Assembly: GCA_017591395.1 (NCBI GenBank)
Contig: WEDG01002105.1
Location: forward strand, 99,155-163,154
From: Schistocephalus solidus
Lineage: Eukaryota > Platyhelminthes > Cestoda > Diphyllobothriidea > Diphyllobothriidae
DNA: 64,000 bases
Direction of reading: 5' to 3'
Shown: in pieces, positions 51,727-63,314 of the stretch
Layout of the letters: the number at the start of each line of letters is the position of its first letter
Position numbering within the stretch: the stretch's first letter is position 1
Made by a program: the position numbers and the translations under genes
The notes under the pieces: generated by a model
What the model saw: only the letters and a program-made list of their open reading frames with translations
What the model was told of the DNA's origin: nothing
The model's database searches: none

Positions 51727-53040
51727 CATTAAATAAATAAATAAATAAATTGTATATTTAAGGTCCAGAGAGCCCCATCATTTCAAACTTAGTATCGTGG
51801 TATAAGTTAATACAAAGTGGATAATTCCTTCACTATGTGAGCAGCCATAGTAACAGCAGAAATAAAAAAATTTGATAGGCATGTCCGATTCAGAACGATT
51901 TGCCATTTTTAAAACAATAGTCAAAAATCTTTAACATATAAAGTGAACTAGAAAAGAAGCAGTAAAATAACTCCTACGGTTAAATTCAAAGGCGGAGTTC
52001 AGCGAGCCGCCAATTTAAAAGAAATTAGGAGAAAAAACTTCTTTACTAAAAAATTAAAAGCTAGATGCAATGAGATAGTACTGTGATGTTGCTGACAACG
52101 TATGAGGGTTCGGAACGCTCCTTGTCGTGTGAGAGATAATATAGCAGTCAGAGCTACGGTTTGTAACCACCAGTGGAGGTGAGAGAGGACGAACACATCG
52201 TGGACACCAGGGTCAAAACGAAGAGGGGACAGTAGAGGTCATGAGATCATCATCGAGATGCGACCGTGCCGACTGCATAGTCCACCAATCAAAGAGGCAA
52301 AACCATCAGAACCCGCCTTGATCATCAACAGAACCTGGAGACCATCGTCAGGATTGCAAAATCAGAGGAAAGTATCAATTTTGTCAAGAGTTGGCGATGC
52401 TAGTTTAAAAGGGGGGACGAAAAAGTGAATGCAAAGATTGACTATGCAGAGGATGATGGAAATATAATTAGAGACCAATATAATATCAAGTGAGCTGCCT
52501 CAAATAACAGGAGGACCCTTTTCAAAATCCAAAAGTTGCGAGTTTGGGAAGGAAACAGACAATAAGGACTTTATATCTTCCGAAGTTAACTGTTTGCGTA
52601 ATTTGGTTTTGAAATAGCTAATGTGGACGACAACCTAATTTGCAGTGGAAGATTATTCCAGATGAAAGCATATTTGGAGGCAAAAAACTGAGAACGATTA
52701 GTTGTGGAGCTAAGGGGTGGTGAAATGATCATGGAGGAATTACGAGTGGCATAAAGTCGATCTACCGGAGCAAGAGCGTTAATTCTTGGGAGATTTGGGC
52801 TAGAGTTAACGCGAAACAGGAAACAGAGACCGGCTTCGAGTCTTCTAACCCACAGAAGTTTAATGTTTGCTAACTGGCATCTATCCGTATAAGAGATACT
52901 GGATCCAGGAAGAGAAAATAGTCTTCGAGTAAAAACCCTCTGAACTTTGTCAATCTTACTGCGGTCAAAGGCGTTCATCAGCCCAAAGAGGGGACAGCAG
53001 TATTCTAGGCTAGGAAGAACAAACATGCGGTACAGGTTTA
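51727..53040 (-). mobile_element. LINE 3' region with RT thumb, minus strand
   Basis: On the minus strand an open frame (53026-52586) encodes LPSLEYCCPLFGLMNAFDRS, KVQRVFTRRLFSLPGSS, LLWVRRLEAGLCFLFRV and FIWNNLPLQIR. This is the order of the LINE RT thumb and C-terminal tail (L-E-Y, then V-Q-R-x-x-T, R-R-L, and W-N-x-L-P). A long 3' untranslated region follows and ends with a (TTTAT)n tail at 51727-51760. It differs from the CR1-like elements above. 5' truncated. Confidence 0.75.
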
Positions 53041-54146
53041 ACTTTATTATTGGAAGGAAAAAATTATGTGATATAAAACCACATTATCTAAGCGAACCCA
53101 ACTAAAGCGGCTGAGCTCAAACTTCAGAAACTGTTCCTCGATTTTTCTGTGTTGTTATGATAATAAAAATAATAATAATTATACGTAATAACAGTTGACT
53201 TACAACGTCATCAGAAATATTAAGTGTGGATTGAGTCATCATGTGTTAATCATCGTATATACTGACGGAAAATTCAGTTATGGAAATCTATTCAAGGATG
53301 AATTTAATGTATTCAACATAAATAAGTGACTGGTTTCCAACCCCAGTGTGAGAACAGTGCTTCAACCGGGCCAAAAACCGGTTTTTCTCTTTTGAACATT
53401 CTGTTGACATTATCAGCAGCCTGCTTTCCTCTTTTTCATTCCAGACGATCATCCACTGCAGTACCTACCTCGAAAAAAACTTTAGTGCGTTTGATACGCG
53501 TTATACTCTATTTCATCTTCAAGGCCAGACAATAGCGAAGCTATTTGTGGTAGCTCTTTGTTATATTTTATTTTATACATAACTTTCTACAGTTATTACA
53601 CTTGTTACACATCTACTTAACTCGCATTACCCATATTTGTTCAAGTTGGCATTTATTAACTCTAACGCACTACACTCCAACTGTTTTATGGTTCGGTAAC
53701 ATTAACTGAGTTTCCACTTATTGCCTTTGTTCTTCACTAGGCGGCGTCGTCAGATAATTCCGTCGTATCGTCACCTTTTTCATGGCTTGTCTCTCTTATT
53801 TATAAGCATGGGATCGTATTATCAATCGTAGTTGCTCGATAAATAGCAACGACGGATTCGACTGGCTTAACATTCACTGGAAGAAATCGTGACTGTCATG
53901 CATTTGCCTTTCACATCAGCGTGTTACATAATTTGCAAATTGGCTAGATCAAGCCAGCACACTATAGAGTTGATGTCTGAACTGCAGTAATTTACAGATC
54001 ACGGCGTCAACCTCGCACATCATCCCAGCATTTTCTCTATGCATCGACACATTTTCTCAAACCTCAGGTTTACTTGATCAATTCATTGATTTCCTGATTG
54101 TCAACCACGTCTAATCCTCGAAATTTTCAGATTTTGACGGGGAGAG
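53041..54146. other. Unassigned spacer
   Basis: No supported feature; a CCGGGCCAAAAACCGG hairpin lies at about 53368. Confidence 0.35.
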
Positions 54147-55140
54147 AATAAATAAATAAATAATTTTTATATTAAAGGCCCAGAGAGTCCTGTCATTTCA
54201 AACTTAGTATCGCGGTATAAATAAATACAAAGTGGATACTTGCTGCACTATGGGAGCAGCCATATTAACAGCAGAAATGAACAATAGGGTAGGCATGTCC
54301 GATTCAGAACAATTTGCCATTTTTAAAACAAAAGTCAACAATCTTTAACATAAACGGTGAACTAGAAAAGAAGCAGTAAAAAAACTCCTACGGTTAAATC
54401 GGAGGCGGAGTTCGGCAAGCCACCAATTTAAAAAAAATTAGTAAAAAAACTGCTTCACTAAAAAATTAATAGCTAGATGCAATGGGATAGCACTGTGATG
54501 TTGCTGACAACGTATGAGGGTTCGGAATGCTCCTTGTCATGTGAGAGATAATATAGCAGTCAGAGCTACTGTTTGTAACCACCAGTGGAGGTGAGAGAGA
54601 ACAAACTTATCGTGAATACCAGGGTCAAAACGAAGAGGGGACAGTTGAGGTCATGAGATTATCATCGAGATGCGACCTTGCTGACTGCATTGTCCATCAC
54701 CAAAGCGGCGAAACCATCAGAACCCGCCTCGATCATCAACAGAACCGGGAGACCATCGTCGGGGTTGCAAAATCGGAGGAAATTATCAAGGTTGTCAAGA
54801 GTTGGCGATGCTAGTTAAAAAGGAGGAGGGGGGCACAAAAGTGAATGCAAAGATTTACTCTGCAGCGGATGATGGAAATATAATTAGAGATCAATATAAT
54901 ATCAAGGGAGCTGCCTCAAATATCAGGAGGACCCTTTTCGAAATCCAAATTTGCGAGTTTGGGAAGGAAACAGACAATAAGGACTTTATGTCTTCCGAAG
55001 TTAAATTTTTGCGTAACTTTGTTTTGAAAATAGCTGATGTGACGACAACCTAATATGCAGTGGAAGATTATTCCAGATGAAAGCATATTTGGTGGCAAAA
55101 AACTGAGAACGATTAGTTGTGGAGCTAAGGGGTGGTGAAC
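54147..55140 (-). mobile_element. Second copy of the same LINE 3' region
   Basis: Base-by-base similar to 51727-52720 (e.g. CAGAGAGTCCTGTCATTTCA against CAGAGAGCCCCATCATTTCA, both followed by AAACTTAGTATCG), with its own (TTTAT)n tail. It stops at 55138 just inside the RT C-terminal tail, so it is more 5'-truncated. The 83-codon plus-strand ORF over it is antisense. Confidence 0.75.
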
Positions 55141-55690
55141 TGTAGCCTCTCAAATTTATATAAATCTTCCTTTCCGCGCATCTATGCCGTAGTAAGAATC
55201 ACACGAACACGTCTCAGGGATGACCTAAAGATGCACGCATTTAAACTTTCGGCCAGCTGACACGTACAGGAGTCCAAAAAGTCGACTATGACCTAACCGT
55301 CTGACCAGGTAAAACTAACTGAATCTCAAATGACGGTTAGTCATTAATAACCGCACAGAAAGAATTCCTCGCGTGCCAAGAGCCAGTCATTATTCTTGAG
55401 TTCTGGCCACTACCAGGCTGTTGTACATAACAACCTATTCATACTGGTAACCTTCAACTTCTTCTCTAAAAAAGAGCTTGGCCATGATTGTTGCAGCTCT
55501 GACAACATTCAATTTTTAGACGCTACAGCCTCATGTCGATATCCATATCATCACTTATATTTGCATGTACTGAATATCTGTCCTGTCAATTCACCGGCAC
55601 AATTATGAATACTGATCTGTTTGTGTAAATGTGTGCGAAACACGGAAGTGCACGAACACGGACGTCCAAGAACCATCTTTGCGTCATGTA
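55141..55690. other. Unassigned spacer
   Basis: No supported feature. Confidence 0.35.
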
Positions 55691-55699
55691 CACCGATTT

Positions 55700-55850
55700 T
55701 TTTATTTGGGGCTATTCTGCGTTCTGCCACAAAATCTGATGGATAAAAATTACGGCCAAAGACTAAGGAAATCGAAAGGGACATTTGTGGCTTATTAGCG
55801 GTCATTATCAGCCAGCCATACCCAGCCCCAGGTCCTGCACCATCTGAGGC
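55700..55850 (-). mobile_element. Decayed tRNA-SINE body, minus strand
   Basis: The minus strand matches the SINE body at low identity: GGCTGGGTATGGCTGGCTGA, TAATGACCGCTAATAAGCCA, then CAAATGTCCC where young copies have GAAATGGCC. Confidence 0.6.
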
Positions 55851-55879
55851 TCTAACTCATAACCCGTTGGCATATATTA

Positions 55880-56750
55880 GGGATAGTAAGCAAGAAAATA
55901 AAATGGGTTGAGTAGGTCCCGTAACGCGACCATGAGAGCCCATTACCGTCACATGGATATCTCAGACCGTAGAAGGAAGACAACCACGTAGCTTTTGGTG
56001 CACGTCACTCGTTGTCCAGCCCAAGAGTTCTGAACGAGTTCTTGCCTGGAAGTCGTATGACTAGCGCCCCCTGTCTCGTCCCTTGCTAGCATAGGCGTCA
56101 TCCTCCAGTATCTGTACTTTCTCTTGTTTTTTGTTCCTTTATACTTTATAAACATGGTTGTTTGCCCAGTTTCCAGTTATTTAAGAATCAATTTCTGCAT
56201 TTTCTCTCCCTCTGCAGTTGAGCTCGCGGTTGTGTTAATAGTTTTGTTTCCAATACAATAAGGTGTTGATTCGTTCGCCATTCAGTACAACATCAGAGTT
56301 TTGTAACCAGCACACTACGGAGGTCTCGCCTTCTAAGGTGAGCGTAGTTGGGCAGTTGCCAGTGATGTGGGTGATAATACTCCTGTCTGATCTTTCGAAC
56401 GCCCGAGAAGGCAATTGACAGCGTTACCCTTCACTGAGAAATGCACCTGTCTTCAGCCTGATAGGACTGCACTGATGGAGTCAAGCTCGTTGGATCCTGC
56501 TTACTTTGGTCTCTGTGGAAATTTCCCGCGCGTAAGATCCGAAGCGCCTGGTCCGTTCTGTGTGAAAATCTGGTGAGTCGGGTGGTGGATCATGTCGTCC
56601 GTGGCGTGCGCAGGAATGCCACATAAACCTCGCAGTCTCTAATAAATATCTCAGCTTCATTAAGTAGACCGGCTCGGACTATCAAAACATGCACAGGCGA
56701 GAGAATAGAGAGATATTGTGAGGTTGACCCTCAAACAAACTGACCTGCCT
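55880..56750. other. Unassigned spacer
   Basis: No supported feature. Confidence 0.35.
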
Positions 56751-56754
56751 GAAT

Positions 56755-57190
56755 TTAACATGGTTTGTTAAAAGCCATGGTTTTGCAGGTTGACAACTGA
56801 TCGGGTAATTTGGTTCTCCTATCAGAATGCAGCTGCAATGTCTCCTTCGTTATGCGACCTCTAAGGCAATCGATTCAGCTGGGATATGAGCAGCCTTTTT
56901 CTGTTGTACGACAATATAATCCATAGTGGGTTAATCAGACGGGTGGAACACGCGTAGTCTGAGCTTTTCGCCCTGTCATCCACAGTGCATAATTCTGACT
57001 TCAATTTTTTTAACACCACATCGTGGCTGGTGAGGAAAAAAGATAGTGTGGAAGATGCGCTACACAGCTACTTTGATTATAAACTAACTACTGAGCAAGT
57101 CACCTTCCCTTTTACCGCCTTGTTGAGAGGTAAACAGTGAACCTTGAACGGAATCGTTGATCGTACTGTCGTTTCTCTCATGATGAAGTA
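56755..57190 (+). repeat. Old modular repeat copy
   Basis: Plus-strand landmarks at low identity: AAAGCCATGGTTTTGCAGGT, CAACTGATCGGGTAATTTGG, GCAATGTCTCCTTCGTTATG and GAGCAAGTCACCTTCCC. Confidence 0.5.
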
Positions 57191-57463
57191 CATACCTTCA
57201 AATCTGGTGACCCGTATCTGTTCGTTAGTTGAAATTGGCGGGAATATGCTATCTGTTCGTTTTCGGTTTAGGTCATGACTATGGGGGTTGACGGTTCATA
57301 GTAGAACTTGCGTTTCACGACAGCTGAGTTTTTTCGTAATTTCCTTTAATTAGTATGCAGATCATCACACATTATAAACCCAAAACAAATATTTCAGGCC
57401 TTTTATAAGAAGTTGCGTCAATAACGAGTCTCCACACCAAATAATTATTGCAAACTTTGAACG

Positions 57464-57466
<3 letters not shown>

Positions 57467-57505
<39 letters not shown>
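57467..57505. repeat. (TA)n microsatellite
   Basis: TA run of about 38 bp. Confidence 0.92.
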
Positions 57506-57507
<2 letters not shown>

Positions 57508-57795
57508 TTAAAGACAGTAAATATTATGTGCTTTCTGCTCAATTAATAACACATTCAAGAAAGAGCCGGTCCGCAAATAAATGAAATAGCATCATTCACA
57601 AATACGCAAATCAGTATTACTGAAGAACATTTTGCAACAGCAAATAGGTAAATCCGAAACCTGTCCTTCTATGTGGTGGGTATAAATCTCATGCGTGCAC
57701 TAAAACACACGACAAATCTCCCCGCTTTTACTTTCCCAACTATTCTGGTTGCTCAAATCAACTAACAATTTTAAGTAAGGCATAATCGCAGCAGT

Positions 57796-58150
57796 TTAAG
57801 TTCTGAGGGAGGCTCTAGTCACTATGACCTTCAGGCCCGGTTCCGTAAGAGGAAAGAAAAGTGGATTGCCATTTGGGAGGATAGTGTATTCTGTACCGAA
57901 ATAGCGGTGAAAGAGTTGGAAAAGGTTGGAAGCCGGACGAGGGCAGGTCCAGATCGCGAGAGCATCGTCCGGAGTGCGAGACAGTGGTGAGACCGTACGT
58001 GAGTCAGCCTTGAGTGTGATTGACCAGTTTGGACAGCCGGGCTTGGCGAGGATCAGACAGCCATTGGTGCGCACGTGCATGTAGTTAATAATAGTTGTAT
58101 ATAATGCCGGTTTACAGGCATTGTCAAATGAAATATTCAGTGGGTAGAGG
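57796..58150 (-). CDS. Candidate terminal exon of an unrecognised host gene
   Basis: A strong acceptor (GTGTTTTTTTTCACTGCCAG) precedes an open block of 118 codons ending in TAA at 57796. Third positions are GC-richer than the surroundings and the translation looks real: LYPLNISFDNACKPALYTTI, NGCLILAKPGCPNWSITLK, SPLSRTPDDALAIWTC and TEYTILPNGNPLFFPL, with alternating hydrophobic strands. I do not recognise the family; a beta-rich C-terminal domain is likely. No clear AATAAA was found downstream. Confidence 0.45.
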
Positions 58151-58199
58151 CTGGCAGTGAAAAAAAACACCTGAATATATATCATTATAAGTGTTTTTC

Positions 58200-60060
58200 C
58201 TATCTTTATGTTATTCAGGAGAAAAAACTGCCGCCTGTAAGGATGATAGCAATTCAGATCAGGGAAGGGTTAACACAATTGCAGTCTGTATGCAGTCTCT
58301 CTGTCTTTGCTAGGAACCGGGATTCTGCCCCAGGCAAGAAAGCATCCGTGTATGGTTGCTCACTGTCTACCGAAGAAGTCAGCGGGTGCAGGCTGCAGAG
58401 ACGGTGCCGTATCCCTCAAGGTAACACCTGGGATCGGGTTCAGATGCCGCGCACTCCGTCGGACAGGAAAACAGATTCTACCGTGTCGCTGCCCAGAATT
58501 CTTGGAAACTGTTCTGAATGCAAAAAACTAGTAATAGTTATCTTAAACAAAGAATAACTCCGCTGGATTTTTATATTATGGGGAAGTTGCGAGAGATTCA
58601 ACATTACAACATGCGCGCAGAGTCGAGACACTACGTCCTCAATCCTAAGTGCGACTCAATGGGGCAGTTAAAATCATCATGATATTCGTAGAATACCAGC
58701 AACAGCCAAACGTCTGAAAAAATTGTAACCAGGCATTATTGTTACTTGATGAAGGTAGAATTTTTACTCCTACCAGCATGTTTTTTTACCAAAACCATTA
58801 ATCATATCCTTCAGTTTCACTTTCCGCCTATTCGCTTGCGGTAACTGAGTTGAGGAAGCACGGTAGATACTTCATACTTTGAGCCAACAACGTTCGAAAC
58901 CAAATCTTAGAAACTATGGAATATGGCCCTCGGGTATTTTATTTGAATCCTACCTAGGATTGCAATTCGACTCCTAATAATGCAGTATTTCACAGTAATA
59001 TGTTAGGTTTTCCCTTGTCTTTCATATGCGGACGGCTGGCAATTTAAGTAGACATCAGAAGAAGCCTTTTATAAATGAGCCTGCTAAATAGATAAATAAA
59101 TATGCTTATGTTAAGCGCCCAGGGGGTGCTATCAAAAAAACTTAGCACTTAGGTAAAATGAATACATTGTGGACAATGGCTATTTATGTCAACGGCAGAA
59201 TGCATAAATAGTGATAATGGGTAGGAAGCAGAATTTTTCAAATCCACTGTCAATTTGTTCCTTCAGGACAGTAAGTATTTTTTATTAAAAAATGGTGAGC
59301 ACAGAACGGAGCAGTGAAACAACTTCTGCAGTGAAAATGAGTAAGAGTTAAGGGAAGACAATCAACGCTGCGCCCTTCGCTGATTGGTCGCGTGCGGATA
59401 ATTATTCGGCACACGCATGCAAACCACGCCAGTGACCGCGGGAGCGGACTGTCAGCAGTGGTAAAGTTAGCGTTAGGGTTTGATGTAGTTTCAATTTAAG
59501 GATCATGACAGGTGAATATGTACCATTTCCAGACTTTTGCGCATGACCATCCGTATTGCGGGAGGGTTTTTATTCACGCGTTTTACTCAAAACAGATGCA
59601 AGGAAAGCCGGCTATTAACATAATTTCTGTAAAATATGCTTGGATTTATTAGGGCATCAAAAATCACCTAGTATTTTTTTAGCAATTTTTGAGGCGGTCG
59701 GCAGGACGCGCATTCAAAAGCAAACATCCTGCCATGCTGGACTTGCACTGCAAAATAACAAGTACAACAAACCAACTTAAGAAAGCCTTTGCAAACGGAA
59801 TCCAATTGAATACTTGCTGCTAATTGTTCACAAGTCACGTCACCTACTCTATCAGCAATAATGAGTTATACTTCCAGACCGCGGTAACTTGAACTGCATG
59901 GAAGTAGGATTATCAAGAACGGTTTTCAGGACCACCATAATGCAAATATCGACATAACGGAATGGATGACAGCCTGGTGGAGCCAAGTTTAAATAGCATA
60001 CTGGATGCAGAAGCGTATCCCATCTGGGTTTTGATTAAGTCCTCTCGTGTTGATTCCCTC
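58200..60060. other. Spacer with one LINE remnant
   Basis: Apart from a third, decayed copy of the 51.7-kb LINE 3' end at 59085-59340, I see nothing supported. A GC-rich ORF at 58243-58557 has no domain. Confidence 0.35.
59085..59340 (-). mobile_element. Third, decayed copy of the LINE 3' end
   Basis: Begins with an AAATAGATAAATAAAT tail and follows the same order as 51727-52000 (AAGCGCCCAGGGGGTGC, then AACTTAGCACTTAGGTAAAA, then GTGGACAATGGCTATTTATG) with many changes. Confidence 0.6.
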
Positions 60061-60062
60061 AC

Positions 60063-60162
60063 CTGATTTGTAGCGCCATCACATGCAACAAAATAACCTG
60101 GGCATTTTGAAGTTCCTTTGCTTGCAGATGCATCAAAGATAAAGAGATACGATGACACGTAG
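60063..60162 (-). CDS. Candidate 100-nt internal exon, unrecognised
   Basis: Flanked by acceptor TTGTTTTGAATTAG and a good donor CAG|GTGAGG. Two frames are open; one reads FIFDASASKGTSKCPGYFVA. With 100 nt and two open frames this could be chance. Confidence 0.25.
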
Positions 60163-60880
60163 CTAATTCAAAACAAGTAACGGCAGCTGATGGCTCTTAT
60201 GAAATGATTGATTGTATGTTTTACGGGGCCCAGAACCCTATTGGCACAAATAAACCCAAGGTTCTTACTTGCAACATGCAAGCACCTAAGTAGTATTCCG
60301 AAGCCGACCAAGGGCATCCATAGCCATCCCTAGAGGAATGAGGTAAATCAGCGACCCCACAGTCACCATTCTTGAACCGTCTTAAAAATCATACGTTCCG
60401 GTGATGGAACGCATCATTGCTCATTGTCGTGGGCCTCCCATTTACCCATCTCCTTCGTCTTAAAGACAGTCAGAATGAAAAGACGCAGTGTGTATGAGTG
60501 GGACGATTATACTACGTATTATTCGGTGGTAGAACAACCACACCACGTGGTTTTCCAACTAATGTAACGGTTTTTAAAACTTTTTTTCAAAAGACCCGGG
60601 CACTTGGCGTGATCAGTTATCCAGATGGCGGCTGTGGGTTTAGGGCACTCCACTCGTACTGACTCGAAAATCCCGGTCAGGCATGCCATCGAAACTGAGC
60701 ATAGGGCCGTTCGAGAGCCTGACTAAGCACGTGCCGAATACGGCAATAAGCAATAAGTCCGTTTGAGCATAATGTGCGTATTTGACAAGGACGGTGCAAG
60801 TAAAAAAATGAACAAATGGGGAAATGGAGATAAAAATGGAATAAACATCGAGTAACTGAGCGGAAGACGAGCACGAGAAA

Positions 60881-61553
60881 TCACAAGAGCTTTGGAAGTG
60901 TCCGTAGGTGTTCCAGATCTAAAATGCGGCTACAAGATTCATTCAGAGCGGCGTTGGACAACGGGGAGGTTAGGCAGTCTTCACAAGTCTGTGAGAGAGC
61001 GTGATCATAAGAGGGGCCGAGGACATACTCCGCGGAGCCCTCTTCAGGTTTGTCAGATGCGCACGGTGGTTGGCGAGAGAAGAGTTCGGACGAACGCAAT
61101 GCGGACCAAGGCTCCAGGCTAGTTTCTGTCTCGTACCTCGACGTAGGGTTTTGGCCATACTCTGTAACAGCCGGGACCAGTGTAGAGATACTGCTTGAGA
61201 ATTCGGCAGCTGGGGCGACTTCTGAGAATGCAGGAGTGCTGGCCATCTGCACCCTACCGTCACCACCACGGTAATCTCGTTCACCTCTTCGGTCGCCCAG
61301 GAGGTTGTGGTGTTCCAGGTAGCGACGAGTCGCCATGCTAACATCTGGCAGACCGAAATGTACTTCGGAAGTTGAGAAACTGGAATGTGTACAAGCTGAA
61401 AGAGTCGTGAAGTGGTCCCCACACGTAAGCTTTTGGATTAGCGTCGGCGATAGATACTTCTTTACGAGGCCCGCCAAAATGGCACTCTCGTCGGTATTTG
61501 AGTAATTTGATTTACTACGACTGGCAATCGAGCGGTTCTGGGCAAAGGATTGA
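60881..61553 (-). CDS. Candidate terminal exon; C-terminal segment resembling the STIL/Ana2 STAN motif
   Basis: Acceptor CATATCTTCCATTTTAG precedes an open block of about 223 codons ending in TGA at 60881. The front is LVKKYLSPTLIQKL, then, after a Ser/Thr-rich stretch, LPDVSMATRRYLEHHNLL. This looks like the S-x-A-T-x-x-Y-L/M-x-x-Y/H-x-L-L core of the STAN motif in the STIL/Ana2 centriole-duplication proteins. The rest is Ser/Glu-rich and probably disordered. Length of open frame, acceptor and protein-like composition support a real exon. The family call is from memory of one short motif, so it is weak. Confidence 0.4.
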
Positions 61554-61924
61554 CTAAAATGGAAGATATGATATGTGGAGGAAGACTAGAAAGACAGAAG
61601 CGAAACGTTAAAGGTACATTGGACGATGGGTTATTAGTGTCGCCTAACTATGTACGAACTCAATAAGCCATCGAGGTAACAGTGGCCCCATATTAAGAGC
61701 TTAGTCGTAAATCTGTTACAACTGCTTTTGACGGAAAGTTTTGTTTGAAAACCCTTCACTTACGCGAGGAACGCAGAGCGAAAGTAGGTAAAGTAAGTAA
61801 TAAAACATGATGCCCAAAATCTAGATGATAAGTTTTTGGCACCTAAAACATTGTTTATTTGCATATGACCTTTAAACGTTGCAAAAAAGGCATTTTCCTA
61901 TACAGAGTATATTTCGAATAGATG

Positions 61925-61925
<1 letters not shown>

Positions 61926-61974
<49 letters not shown>
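61926..61974. repeat. (AT)n microsatellite
   Basis: AT run of about 48 bp at the edge of a SINE copy. Confidence 0.92.
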
Positions 61975-61977
<3 letters not shown>

Positions 61978-61980
61978 TAA

Positions 61981-62172
61981 TGGGGCGCTCACCGATCGGT
62001 TACAGGACTCACTCGTCCCGTTGTGCCTTGGGGCTAACTCTCAAGCCCCGCCAGCAGCCGTAAGGCAGCTAATTACATAGGCAGAATAACATGACCGACA
62101 AAGACAAGGGAGACTGGAATGGCCATTTCTGGCTTATTAGCCGTCATCAGCCAGCCTGGGTTTGGGTATGGC
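61981..62172 (-). mobile_element. tRNA-SINE body, 5'-truncated, minus strand
   Basis: Plus strand reads GCTCACCGATCGGTTACAGG through GACTGGAATGGCCATTTCTG and GCCGTCATCAGCCAGCC, the reverse complement of the SINE body without its tRNA head. It faces the plus-oriented dimer that follows. Confidence 0.75.
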
Positions 62173-62177
62173 ACACA

Positions 62178-62480
62178 CACTATCATCATATTCCCGATCA
62201 CAACCGACAAAACAACGAGCCCGTGGCTCAAATGGTAGAGCGTTCGACTCAAATACCAAAGGTCGCGGGTTCAAATCCCAGGTGTGCCACACTTGGGATT
62301 GGGTATGACTGGCTGATGACGGCTAATAAGCCAGAAATGGCCATTCCGGTCTCCCTTGTCTTTGTCGGTTCCATTCCATCATATGCTACACGTCGCTATG
62401 CGACCGCCTGCGAGGGCTCTAGTCTGAGCTCCAGGGCACAACGGAACATGCATGTTCCTTAAGCAGATCGGTGAGCCCCA
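62178..62480 (+). mobile_element. tRNA-derived SINE, copy 1 of a tandem dimer
   Basis: Head: GCCCGTGGCTCAAATGGTAG (A box) and GCGGGTTCAAATCCCAGG (B box, one change). Body: GGTATGACTGGCTGATGACG, then GCCAGAAATGG, GGTCTCCCTTGTCTTTGTCG and TTAAGCAGATCGGTGAGCC. The next copy starts exactly 303 bp later with the same CACTATCATCATATTCCC. Confidence 0.88.
62305..62362 (+). ncRNA. Hammerhead-like signature in SINE body
   Basis: CTGATGA (62314-62320), hairpin GGCT-AATA-AGCC, GAAA (62335-62338), a GGCC/GGTC stem, and GTC (62350-62352) follow in hammerhead order. GACTGG before the box can pair with CCCTTGTC after the GTC. Against it: the first stem II pair is C-A, not G-C, and the third stem has a bulge. 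Confidence 0.3.
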
Positions 62481-62790
62481 CACTATCATCATATTCCCGA
62501 TCACAACCGACAAAACAACGAGCCCGTGGCTCAAATGGTAGAGCGTTCGACTCAAATACCAAAGGTCGCGGGTTCGAATCCCAGGTGTGCCACACTTGGG
62601 ATTGGGTATGACTGGCTGATGACGGCTAATAAGCCATAAATGGCCATTCCGGTCTCCCTTGTCTTTGTCGGTTCCATTCCATCATATGCTACACGTCGCT
62701 ATGCGACCGCCTGCGAGGGCTCTAGTCTGAGCTCCAGGGCACAACGGAACATGCATGTTCCTTAAGCAGATCGGTGAGCCCCACACTATC
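62481..62790 (+). mobile_element. tRNA-derived SINE, copy 2 of a tandem dimer
   Basis: Near-identical to the preceding copy, with an intact B box GGGTTCGAATCCCAGG and TAAA in place of GAAA after the CTGATGA hairpin. It ends GGTGAGCCCCACACTATC and is followed by an (AT)n tract at 62790-62811. Confidence 0.88.
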
Positions 62791-62814
62791 ATATATATAT
62801 ATATATATATAGTT

Positions 62815-63312
62815 ATACTTATTGGTGGAAATAAACGTTACTCTGGTCAGGGCCTTCTCTATGTGAAAAAATGTTCCAAATTTCCCCTGAATATTTGTGC
62901 GTGTTTATTCATTAGAGGGCGCTAATGTAAGAGTGAAACTATAACCTGAAAGCACGCTGTAGTTTTACGGAAGGATTATTTTATAGATACACAAAAACGT
63001 TAAGCATATGCTTGCAGCTGATTATTCTATTCAAATGTCTTATTTAGTGACCTGCCTCCCAGCATGTAGCCTTATAAAATTACTCCTTTCTGTGAAGTCA
63101 CAATCGGTAAAATTAAGCGAACAAATGCAAGAACAAAATATTTATACGAAATGTAAGTTTTTGGTATACACCATGAAACATTAAGCAGCTTACTAAGTGC
63201 AAACTGCTTCTAATACAAGCTCTTGCGGAATACTTATCTTGGGGGTCAGTTAGAATACTTTTATAAACTTTGTTCGAATGTGAAAACTATACATTTATAT
63301 AAATGATGTATT
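62815..63312. other. Unassigned AT-rich spacer
   Basis: No supported feature. Confidence 0.35.
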
Positions 63313-63314
63313 AC

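Noticed and set aside
58243..58557. GC-rich 104-codon ORF as a gene
   Set aside because: No domain, alternative open frames of similar length, and no clear splice sites.
62220..62290. tRNA gene
   Set aside because: A and B boxes are present but acceptor and anticodon stems do not pair, and the unit is the head of a 303-bp repeat, so it is a SINE.
62075..62465. 123-codon ORF over the SINE (and the similar ones at 25516-25944 and 55551-55805)
   Set aside because: Shared residues such as the K-P-E-M-A-I-P-V-S-L run come from the SINE body, not from a gene.
61926..62812. CRISPR-like array, because of near-identical repeats
   Set aside because: Only two 303-bp units with no short direct repeats and unique spacers; these are SINE copies in a eukaryotic genome.
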